Of a stretch of 14,299 nucleotides of DNA, positions 1 to 6,377 are shown piece by piece. A program made the position numbers and the translations under genes. Source of the DNA: DASUFH01 sp036274645 (GTDB lineage Bacteria; Acidobacteriota; Terriglobia; 20CM-2-55-15); contig DASUFH010000174.1 in assembly GCA_036274645.1 (NCBI GenBank), forward strand, positions 1-14,299. The letters run 5' to 3'. Every line of letters starts with the position of its first letter. Within the stretch, counting starts at the first letter, position 1. The notes below the pieces were generated by a model. The model did no database searches, was not told the DNA's origin, and saw nothing but the letters and a program-made list of their open reading frames with translations.

Positions 1-354
1 CTGACCGCCGCCGGCGCCTGCGCCGCCGCCAAATCCGCCGCCGCCGCCAGGAGCACCGCCGCCAGGACCACGACCGCCGCCGCCAAATCCGCCGCCGCCG
101 CCGGGAGCGCCGCCGCCAGGAGCACCGCCGCCAGGACCACGACCGCCGCCGGGACCCTGAGCAACAAAGTTATTTCCGCCCGGAGGGGCGCCTGCGCCGG
201 GACCCCGGCCACCGCCGCCGCCCGCGCCGCCAAATCCACCGCCGCCACCCGCGCCGCCAAATCCGCCGCCGCCACCCGCGCCGCCGAATCCGCCGCCGCC
301 GCCAGGACCACCCGCGCCGCCACGGCCGCCACCGCCGCCACGGCCGCCGCCACC
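1..354 (-). repeat. Distal GCC/GGC-rich array encoding Gly-rich tract of paralogue 1
   Basis: This is a triplet-phased low-complexity tract encoding residues 219-336. It includes a roughly 27-bp unit read three times around 215-300, encoding FGGAG followed by five Gly. It continues past the window edge. Gain or loss of units would stay in frame. Confidence 0.8.
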
Positions 355-1008
355 GATGGCGCGCGTACCCGTGATGGTCTGTTCATCGTCCGACAGGGTC
401 AGCGTCCAGTTCACCGGGGTTGGGGCGGCAGCGCCACCGCCGCCGCCAGGACCGCCCGCGCCGGGACCACGGCCGCCACCCTGACCACCGCCCGGGGCTT
501 GCGCCGCGAAGTTGTTGCCGCCCGCGCCGGCTCCGCCACCGAACCCGCCACCACCACCGGGACCACCCGCGCCGCCGCCAGGACCGCCGCCAGGACCGCC
601 GCGGCCGGCGCCGCCACGGCCACCGCCGCCACCACCGCCACCACCGCCACGGCCCGCGTTAGCCGGAGAACCATCGGGACACGTGGCCGGACGGGTTACG
701 GTGAACGCCACCATCTTCCCGTCGATCATCGGTGTGCCATCCACCTTAAGGACCGTGTCGGGCGAACCGCACAGGGCGTTGCCGGTCTCCGTCATCTGGC
801 CGCTAAGCGTGTTACCGGTAACCGTGAATTCAAAGAAAATGTCCTGACCCTGAGGCGTGCCGGATTTGGTAATCCGCGCGACAGCCGCATCCGTTCCCCA
901 TTTGCCGGCAAAGCCTTTTTTGGCCTGCACGGCGCCTCCGGCAGCTTCAAAACTGACGGTCACGGCAAGACAAAACGCCGCGAGCGCCAGCACATTGCGA
1001 ACTCTCAT
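1..1008 (-). CDS. Secreted glycine-rich protein, paralogue 1 (3' end outside window)
   Basis: Function unknown. 336 codons are visible and the frame is open to the window edge, so the C-terminus is missing. The ATG at 1008 is chosen because AGGAGG lies 6 nt upstream (1015-1020) and a Sec signal peptide follows (residues 1 to about 24, MRVRNVLALA then a hydrophobic core). Next comes a compact domain, about 30-118, that opens with GFAGKWGTDAA and holds two cysteines (80, 110). From 119 to 192 the chain is almost only Gly with Arg, Pro and Ala. A 26-residue island (193-218, with VNWTLTLSDDEQTITGT) interrupts it, and a second Gly array runs from 219 onward. NNFAAQ and NNFVAQ each occur once inside the arrays. 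The AGxWxTDA motif ties it to the two genes upstream (1184-2005, 2156-2701). A strong terminator separates it from the nearer one, so it probably has its own promoter. The arrays are rich in GGRGG runs, but an RNA-binding role would not fit an exported protein. Confidence 0.85.
   Translation of the reverse strand, partial: MRVRNVLALAAFCLAVTVSFEAAGGAVQAKKGFAGKWGTDAAVARITKSGTPQGQDIFFEFTVTGNTLSGQMTETGNALCGSPDTVLKVDGTPMIDGKMVAFTVTRPATCPDGSPANAGRGGGGGGGGGGRGGAGRGGPGGGPGGGAGGPGGGGGFGGGAGAGGNNFAAQAPGGGQGGGRGPGAGGPGGGGGAAAPTPVNWTLTLSDDEQTITGTRAIGGGGRGGGGGRGGAGGPGGGGGFGGAGGGGGFGGAGGGGGFGGAGGGGGRGPGAGAPPGGNNFVAQGPGGGRGPGGGAPGGGAPGGGGGFGGGGRGPGGGAPGGGGGFGGGAGAGGGQ
433..654 (-). repeat. Proximal GCC/GGC-rich array of paralogue 1
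   Basis: This encodes residues 119-192, starting with a run of ten glycines after GR and continuing with GGP and GGA units and one NNFAAQ motif. It is separated from the distal array by a 26-codon island of ordinary composition. Confidence 0.8.
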
Positions 1009-1123
1009 GCATACCCTCCTGAACGAACCTGTGATTTTTGTACCGAAACTCTTGAAATCAATAGAACTGGCGATGTGTATAGCACACAAATGCGCGCCGA
1101 AATGAAAAATGATGTTCAGGCCG

Positions 1124-1161
1124 AAAAAAACAAAAAGGGCAGGCGCAATGCCTGCCCTTTT
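1124..1161 (-). terminator. Rho-independent terminator after Gly-rich paralogue 2
   Basis: Read on the minus strand, a perfect 12-bp stem (1150-1161 with 1133-1144, core GGGCAGGC/GCCTGCCC) closes a 5-nt loop. It runs into TTTTTGTTTTTTT (1136 down to 1124). It begins 22 nt after the stop codon at 1184, so it should end transcripts of the gene at 1184-2005 before the gene at 1-1008. Confidence 0.92.
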
Positions 1162-1183
1162 GCCCAATAAACTGGAGTTTGAA

Positions 1184-2005
1184 TTACTTGCCGCGATGGA
1201 AGACCAGCGTTTCGGCTGTGCCGTCCTCTTTCGTGTCGATCGGCTTCCCGGAGGGATTGAAGCGCTGCAATTCGAGGGTGTTTTCATCCACCAACTGGCC
1301 CTTGTACTGCGTGCCAACCTTCACGTTGTTCACTTTCTTGTACGTGAAGAACTCGAACGTGTTCCCGACGATCTTTCCCTCTTCGATCGTGTACTTGCTG
1401 TCGCTGACGTATTCGGTCAACTTCCCGGTAAGTTTGTCCTTGCTGACCTTCAGTTCCATGATCAGCGCGGCGCCGTCCTTGCTTTCGCCTTTTTCAATAA
1501 CCTGAGCAGGGCCCGTTTCGATTCTCTGTCCGCCCAGACCTCCGCCGCCGCCGCCGAACCCGCCGCCGCCAAATCCACCATTGCCGCCGCCAAATCCGCC
1601 ATTGCCGCCGCCAAAGCCACCATTGCCGCCGCCGAAGCCACCGGGCTGCTGACCGAAGCCACCCTGGGCAGCAAAGTCACGACCGCCGCCAAAGCCACCA
1701 CCGCCAAGGCCGCCACCGCCGCCGCCAAATCCGCCGCCGCCGCCGCCAAATCCGCCGCCGCCGCCACCGAAGCCGCCACGCTGTCCCGGCATGTTGCGGG
1801 AAGCGGAATTCGCGCCGGCGTTAACTCCGGCGTTCAACAGGGAGTCCGTAAAACCTCCCTTGGTCTTCTGTTTCACGGCTGTCGCCACGGCATCCGTGGC
1901 CCACTTGCCGGCAATGCCCGTTTCCTTGTCCGCGCCCGCTCCAGCATAGGCAACGGTAAACGCCACACAACTCGCCAAGAGCGCCGCCAGGATCCTCATC
2001 TTCAT
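1184..2005 (-). CDS. Secreted glycine-rich protein, paralogue 2
   Basis: Function unknown; 273 aa. The frame is open further upstream, but the ATG at 2005 gives a clean signal peptide (MKMRILAALLASCVAFTVAYAGA, cleavage near 21-25) and has a GAGGGG purine tract 5 nt upstream. An in-frame ATG at 1999 is the alternative. Domain order: signal peptide; IAGKWATDAVA motif (31-41); linker; Gly array 76-159 with FGGGGGG units, three FGGGNGG units and one DFAAQ motif (110-114); then a beta-rich C-terminal domain, about 160-273, ending VFHRGK. That C-terminal domain aligns by eye with paralogue 3 (KLTGKLTE against KLSGKVSE, LVFHRGK against IVFHRAK), so the array is an insertion between two conserved halves. 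A 150-bp spacer with repeats separates it from paralogue 3, and an intrinsic terminator follows the stop. The even, signal-led composition suggests a periplasmic or surface protein (inference). Confidence 0.88.
   Translation of the reverse strand: MKMRILAALLASCVAFTVAYAGAGADKETGIAGKWATDAVATAVKQKTKGGFTDSLLNAGVNAGANSASRNMPGQRGGFGGGGGGFGGGGGGFGGGGGGLGGGGFGGGRDFAAQGGFGQQPGGFGGGNGGFGGGNGGFGGGNGGFGGGGFGGGGGGLGGQRIETGPAQVIEKGESKDGAALIMELKVSKDKLTGKLTEYVSDSKYTIEEGKIVGNTFEFFTYKKVNNVKVGTQYKGQLVDENTLELQRFNPSGKPIDTKEDGTAETLVFHRGK
1529..1780 (-). repeat. Gly-rich coding array inserted in paralogue 2
   Basis: This triplet-phased tract encodes residues 76-159. It has repeated FGGGGGG units, then three copies of FGGGNGG (about 124-144), with a DFAAQ...FGQQPGG island between the blocks. 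It is flanked on both sides by sequence conserved in the array-free paralogue at 2156-2701. Confidence 0.82.
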
Positions 2006-2155
2006 AACATCCCCTCTCCCTTGGATGGCGCCACCTCGAACAAGGCGCCGGTGTTTCACGAAATGCGAAGTATCCGTACCACAACGATGTCTTCCACGCA
2101 ACGTCTTCCATGCAACCGCGCACATAATATATATGCGCCGATCGCAACCGCGCCG
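2006..2155. promoter_or_regulatory. Repeat-dense spacer upstream of paralogue 2
   Basis: There is no gene here. Four small structures are visible. A 14-bp tandem repeat differs at one base (2089-2102 and 2103-2116, GTCTTCCAYGCAAC). A 10-bp direct repeat GCAACCGCGC occurs at 2112-2121 and 2144-2153. It brackets an AT-rich imperfect palindrome (about 2118-2138). A 6-bp palindrome GGCGCC occurs twice (2027-2032, 2044-2049) and could form a hairpin in the leader of the gene at 1184-2005. No convincing -35/-10 pair was found. A regulatory role is inference. Confidence 0.4.
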
Positions 2156-2701
2156 CTACTTCTTGGCGCGGTGGAACACAATCGGTTTGCCGTCGATCTG
2201 ATTGCCTCCCTTGGTCAACCGGTTCAACGTGACTGTTCGTTCGTCGGTGAGTTCCCCCACCCATCGGATCGTGTTAACGATCTTCTCGGTCTTCTCGTTC
2301 GTCCTGAACTCGAATTTTTTGCCACCGTCCGTAACGGTCCCTTCTTCCATCTTGAGGTCTTTGATTTCAACCCGCGTGATCTCGCTCACCTTGCCGGACA
2401 GCTTGCCTTTGGAGTCCACCTTGAACTCCAGCGTGATCGCAGGTTCCTCATCGTTCAAACCCTCAGCGCGGATGGTGCGCACGGGTTCGTTGGTGTTACC
2501 GATGGAAGAACCGGAGTTTCCTCCATTGAGGGCGCTTCCAGCGATGGATGCGAACAGGCCCTTGCTCTTCGGAATTTCGACGTTGGCGACAGCATCTGTC
2601 GCCCACATTCCTGCGATCGGGCTTTCATCTGCCGCATACAGGCTCACGGCAGCCACGGATAGCGCGAAACCCAACAGCGCCATCCCAATTTTCGTCTTCA
2701 T
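2156..2701 (-). CDS. Secreted small protein, paralogue 3 without glycine array
   Basis: Function unknown; 181 aa. The ATG at 2701 is chosen over an upstream in-frame codon because AGGAG sits 7 nt before it and a signal peptide starts there (MKTKIGMALLGFALSVAAVSLYAA, cleavage after about 24). The mature protein opens ESPIAGMWATDAVA. It has a short Gly/Ser/Asn linker (about 55-70) where paralogue 2 carries its long array, then a charged, alternating region (about 87-181) likely to be beta-sheet, ending IVFHRAKK. There are no Cys residues and no catalytic motif I recognise. It is probably the closest of the three to the basal domain. It lies 165 bp downstream of the GH3 stop codon on the same strand, with a plausible own promoter at 2776-2803, and precedes its Gly-rich relatives. 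Periplasmic or surface location is inferred from the signal peptide. Confidence 0.87.
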   Translation of the reverse strand: MKTKIGMALLGFALSVAAVSLYAADESPIAGMWATDAVANVEIPKSKGLFASIAGSALNGGNSGSSIGNTNEPVRTIRAEGLNDEEPAITLEFKVDSKGKLSGKVSEITRVEIKDLKMEEGTVTDGGKKFEFRTNEKTEKIVNTIRWVGELTDERTVTLNRLTKGGNQIDGKPIVFHRAKK

Positions 2702-2775
2702 CGCGTTTCTCCTTCGACGCCACAATCCCCATGGAGATTGCAACAGTAGTGATTTGTCCTGAGGAGCACCTCGGT

Positions 2776-2803
2776 TTTATCACATCGACCGGACAAAAGT
2801 TAA
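2776..2803 (-). promoter_or_regulatory. Candidate sigma70-type promoter for paralogue 3
   Basis: On the minus strand, TTAACT (2803-2798) and GATAAA (2781-2776) are 16 bp apart. A TG one base upstream of the second box gives an extended -10. The predicted start is near 2768, leaving a leader of about 65 nt before the ATG at 2701. Each box matches 4 of 6 consensus bases, so this is tentative. Confidence 0.4.
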
Positions 2804-2866
2804 CCCCTTTTTTCCCTGACAAATCCTTTCGATTCTTCCGGCTACGTTTTTCGCCTTGACAGGCGC

Positions 2867-5590
2867 CTAGTCGAGCATCTTAGACGCCCCGGTCAGCCGA
2901 ATAGTTCCCTCTAAATTAGTCCCCTTCGATTTTCCGGGCTGTCCGCCCCCAACCGAAAACTCCAGAGACCCGGCCTCGATCGCGCGTTTGTTGTCCTTTC
3001 CGAACCGGACCATCTGCTCCGGCCGGACCGTCAACTGTACCGTTTTGCGTTCCCCCGGCTTGAGCGCAATGCGCTCAAACGCCGCCAGTGAATGGACCGG
3101 GTCCAGCGATCCGCCTGCGCCTTTGATATACAGTTGCGCGACTTCTTCTCCTGCCATCATGCCGGTGTTTTCGACTTCGACGCTGATCTTCGCCTCTGCG
3201 CCGATTTTGACTTCGGAGGGGACCTTGAGATTCCGGTAGGCGAACGTCGTGTAGCTCAGGCCGTACCCAAACGGATACAGCGGCTCATCCTTGAAGAAGC
3301 GGTAGGTGCGGCCGGCCATCCGGTAGTCGTCGAAAGGAGGCAACTGGTCGGCCGACTTGTAAACCGTCACCGGCAGCCGGCCGGCCGGATTGTAGTCGCC
3401 AAACAAGACGTCCGCGATCGCGGCCCCGCCGGCCTGGCCGGGATACCAGGCTTCGATGATCGCCGGGACATGTTCCTGCGCCCAGTTGATGGCCAGAGGG
3501 CTCCCATTAAAGAGCACCAGAACGACGGGCTTGCCGAGCGCAACCACCTTTTTCAGGAGTTCTTCCTGAACCCGGGGCAGTCCCAGGGTCTCCCGGTCTC
3601 CGCCCTTGAATCCTTCGACGGGAACCTTCATTTCCTCGCCCTCCAGGCGGGGCGAAAGTCCGAGTGTCATGATGATCACGTCGGCATTCTGGGCCGCCAT
3701 CATGGCGCCGTCTTCCATCTTGAGGCCCGGGCGCGACCAGACAAGTTCGATCCCGGCGTCATTCAGGTATTCGTGGTAGTCCAGCACGATGGGGTACAAC
3801 TTCCCACCCTCGAGTTCGACCGGGGCAGACCGGTAGGCAAAATCGTGAATCGAGTTCGATTGGGCGATTCGCCTGCCACCCAGATAGAGTTCCCAGGCGT
3901 TCATGCCGATGGCGCCCAACTGGTATGTGCCGGTGGACGGGGCGCGCAGCATCCCCGACCAGCGCACTCCAAAATCGTCGTCGTTCATGTCCGGACGTGG
4001 GGCGCCTTCGGCCCACTCCATGAAGCTGACGCGTGGGTCGATATTGGTAAACAGCGGCATGGGGTTGTCGATCATCCGTCCGATGAGCACTCCCGAATTG
4101 GGGTATGTGAGTTCCTTGGGCCGGTGCAGTTCGCCGTCGAACGAGGCGGTGTTGAAGTATTGACCGAACAGTCCCTGACGAGCGTTCGGACCGTCCGACG
4201 TCTGCAACACGACCGAGGGGATGACTTCAAACGTCGGCATGTTTTCCGCTATGTCGGAACCCGCCGCGCTCACCACGGGCACTGTACGGCCAAGCTTCCT
4301 GGATATCCCGGAGGCCGCAGAAATGGGCGCCGAGGGAATCCCGTTGTAGTTTCCCAGCATCACGCGAACGTCGGCCGCATACGGACCGATCACCGCCACG
4401 TTCTTCAGGTCTTTCCGGAGGGGTAGAAGATCTCCCTCATTCTTGAGGAGCACGATCGACTTCCGCGCCGCCTCGACAGACAGCGCCTGATGCGCGGCGC
4501 TGTCGTTTTCGATAAAGGGAATCTGCGCGTATTTCACCTTATCGGGAGGATCGAACATCCCCAGCTTGAAGCGGGCCGTCAGCAAGCGCCGCAGGGCGCG
4601 GTCGATGTCCGCTTCGGCGATCAGCCCGGCGCGGACCGCCTGCTCCAGATTCCGGTATTCGATTCCGCAATTGAGATCCGTGCCGGCCTTGAGCGCGGCG
4701 GCGGCGCCTTCCTGCGCGTTGGGTTTCTTTTTGTGGTTGGCGGAAATATCGTTGACGGCGCCGCAGTCGGAAACGACGTAGCCGTTGAATCCCCACTCCT
4801 TGCGCAACACTTCGAACAGCCGGTCATTGGCGCAGGCGGGATCCCCATCGACGCTGTTGTAGGCGCACATGACGGACTGCGCTCCACCCTCTTTGATGGC
4901 GGCTTCAAAATGGGGCAGGTAACTTTCACGCAAATCCCGTTCGCTCACGACCGCGTCGAAGGTGTGCCGCGCCGGCTCCGGTCCGCTGTGCACGGCAAAA
5001 TGTTTCACGGTAGCGACAGTCTTCAGGTACTTCTCATCGTCGCCCTGCATGCCTTTGATGAACGACACCGCCAAGCGTCCCGTGAGGAAGGGATCCTCAC
5101 CGTACGTTTCCATACCCCGGCCCCATCGGGGGTCGCGGAACAGGTTGATATTGGGACTCCAGAACGTGAGCCCCTGATAAATGTTCCGTTTTCCGCGCCG
5201 CACGAACTCGTGATATTTGGCCCGCGCCTCATCGGAAATCACGGTCGCCACGCGGTTCATCAGGTCGGTGTCCCAGGTGGCGGCCAGGCCGATCGCCTGG
5301 GGAAAAACGGTGGCTCGGCCGGCGCGGCCCACGCCGTGAAGCGCTTCGTTCCACCAGTTGTAGGCGGGGACATCGAGGCGGTTGATCGCCGGCGAGTCGT
5401 TCATCAACTGGGAAATCTTCTCTTCCAGGGTCAGGCGTCCCAGCAGATCCTCCACCCGTTTCTCGATCGGCTCCTTGGGGTTTTCATATATCGCCTTGGA
5501 TTCGGCGAACGCGGCGGAGACCAGCAGGAACGCGAGCGTCGCGGACGCCGCAAGCGCGCCGCCGATGAACCATCTTCGAGTTGAACGCAT
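2867..5590 (-). CDS. Exported GH3 glycoside hydrolase with PA14 domain (beta-xylosidase/beta-glucosidase type)
   Basis: Predicted to remove terminal beta-linked sugars from oligosaccharides outside the cytoplasm; 907 aa. The ATG at 5590 is chosen over longer in-frame starts because AGGGGA precedes it and a signal peptide begins there (MRSTRRWFIGGALAAS, cleavage near AFA-29). Its TRRWF resembles a twin-arginine motif. Domains: GH3 N-terminal barrel (about 40-345) with RDPRWGRGMETYGEDP (152-167), KHF (196-198) and nucleophile Asp275 in YVVSDCGAV; alpha/beta sandwich starting near 366; PA14 (about 473-624) inserted into that sandwich; the sandwich resumes with GLSPRLEGEE, where Glu650 is the probable acid/base; fibronectin-III-like C-terminal domain (about 795-880). 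The WWNEALHG and SDCGAV signatures are typical of the xylosidase-like branch of GH3, but substrate cannot be read from sequence. It is the last gene of the three-gene unit, starting 11 nt after the SDR stop. Confidence 0.95.
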   Translation of the reverse strand: MRSTRRWFIGGALAASATLAFLLVSAAFAESKAIYENPKEPIEKRVEDLLGRLTLEEKISQLMNDSPAINRLDVPAYNWWNEALHGVGRAGRATVFPQAIGLAATWDTDLMNRVATVISDEARAKYHEFVRRGKRNIYQGLTFWSPNINLFRDPRWGRGMETYGEDPFLTGRLAVSFIKGMQGDDEKYLKTVATVKHFAVHSGPEPARHTFDAVVSERDLRESYLPHFEAAIKEGGAQSVMCAYNSVDGDPACANDRLFEVLRKEWGFNGYVVSDCGAVNDISANHKKKPNAQEGAAAALKAGTDLNCGIEYRNLEQAVRAGLIAEADIDRALRRLLTARFKLGMFDPPDKVKYAQIPFIENDSAAHQALSVEAARKSIVLLKNEGDLLPLRKDLKNVAVIGPYAADVRVMLGNYNGIPSAPISAASGISRKLGRTVPVVSAAGSDIAENMPTFEVIPSVVLQTSDGPNARQGLFGQYFNTASFDGELHRPKELTYPNSGVLIGRMIDNPMPLFTNIDPRVSFMEWAEGAPRPDMNDDDFGVRWSGMLRAPSTGTYQLGAIGMNAWELYLGGRRIAQSNSIHDFAYRSAPVELEGGKLYPIVLDYHEYLNDAGIELVWSRPGLKMEDGAMMAAQNADVIIMTLGLSPRLEGEEMKVPVEGFKGGDRETLGLPRVQEELLKKVVALGKPVVLVLFNGSPLAINWAQEHVPAIIEAWYPGQAGGAAIADVLFGDYNPAGRLPVTVYKSADQLPPFDDYRMAGRTYRFFKDEPLYPFGYGLSYTTFAYRNLKVPSEVKIGAEAKISVEVENTGMMAGEEVAQLYIKGAGGSLDPVHSLAAFERIALKPGERKTVQLTVRPEQMVRFGKDNKRAIEAGSLEFSVGGGQPGKSKGTNLEGTIRLTGASKMLD

Positions 5591-5601
5591 GTCATCCCCT
5601 T

Positions 5602-6375
5602 TCAGGAGTTCACTCCGGAGGCGAGGTAGCCGCCGTCCACGGCAATACATTGACCCGTGATGAAACCGGCGCCATCGGACGCCAGCAGCACGGCCGCCCC
5701 GACCAGTTCCTCCGGTTGTCCGAAACGCGCCATGGGTGTGCGTGTCAGGATTTCCTGACCGCGCGGCGTGCCCATGATCAGCGACTTGTTGAGTTCGGTC
5801 GGGAATACGCCCGGAGCGATCGCATTGACCGAAACGCCATCCCGGGCCCATTCGCAGCCCAGGCTTCGCGTCAGGGACAGCACGGCCGTTTTCGAGGCGC
5901 AATATGCGGCCACCTCGTGAAACGCCAGATACGATCCAAGCGACGCGATGTTGATGACGCGACCGCGCCCACTGCGTTTAAGAGGCTCGAAAAACGACTG
6001 GCAGGCGCGCAGCGTTCCGTTCACGTTCGTATCCATCAACGCCGCCCAGCGCCCCTCATCGACTTCAGCGCTGGCCTGCCGGAATGTCACGCCGGCCGCG
6101 TTGACCAGAATGTCGACGCGGCCGAACTTCTCGAGAACCGCGTCCCTCAACGCGTCGATCGACGCCCGGCTGCCCACGTCCACGGTGTGCGCCAGAGTGG
6201 GAACGCCCAGTTGCTCGATCTCGCGGCAAACCGCCGCGACCCGATCCTCGCGCCGTCCCGAAGGAATGACCGTGGCGCCGTGACCGGCCAGGCCCAACGC
6301 CAGAGCGCGGCCGATACCGGAGGTCGAGCCAATGACGACAGCCACGCGGTTGGTGATGTCCAGAATATTCGCCAT
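5602..6375 (-). CDS. Short-chain dehydrogenase/reductase (SDR), sugar or sugar-acid type
   Basis: Cytoplasmic NAD(P)-dependent oxidoreductase of the classical SDR family; 257 aa, the usual length. All key elements are present: nucleotide-binding GSTSGIG (16-22), NAAG (92-95), Asn117, Ser145, and Tyr158/Lys162 in YCASK. Arg41 and Arg42 after the second beta-strand suggest NADP(H) preference (inference). The closing GQCIAVDGGY is standard for the family. The ATG at 6375 is chosen because it begins just before the first beta-strand; a GTG at 6423 would overlap the upstream gene for 46 nt. The start is 2 nt after the enolase-family stop and has no clear Shine-Dalgarno, so translation is probably coupled. 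Position between a glucarate-dehydratase-like enzyme and a GH3 points to a hexonate, hexuronate or pentose substrate (gluconate-5-dehydrogenase-like enzymes are the obvious comparison), but the exact substrate is not assigned. Confidence 0.93.
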   Translation of the reverse strand: MANILDITNRVAVVIGSTSGIGRALALGLAGHGATVIPSGRREDRVAAVCREIEQLGVPTLAHTVDVGSRASIDALRDAVLEKFGRVDILVNAAGVTFRQASAEVDEGRWAALMDTNVNGTLRACQSFFEPLKRSGRGRVINIASLGSYLAFHEVAAYCASKTAVLSLTRSLGCEWARDGVSVNAIAPGVFPTELNKSLIMGTPRGQEILTRTPMARFGQPEELVGAAVLLASDGAGFITGQCIAVDGGYLASGVNS

Positions 6376-6377
6376 AT

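Noticed and set aside
512..847. Proline-rich plus-strand frame resembling a collagen-like or extensin-like protein
   Set aside because: It is the complementary reading of the glycine array of paralogue 1. The minus-strand frame has AGGAGG, a signal peptide and a paralogous domain.
1..2005. Similarity of Gly-rich arrays to mycobacterial PE-PGRS proteins
   Set aside because: There is no PE domain. These have cleavable signal peptides and a different conserved domain, so the likeness is only compositional.
1109..2662. Long open frame on the plus strand (517 codons) across the Gly-rich genes
   Set aside because: It lies opposite two minus-strand genes with signal peptides, ribosome binding sites and a terminator. 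Its length comes from the GCC-rich repeats, and its protein has no family features.
2845..2869. Possible terminator after the GH3 gene (GGCG/CGCC around 2852-2865)
   Set aside because: The stem is short and on the minus strand is followed by A residues rather than T residues, so it is not a credible intrinsic terminator.
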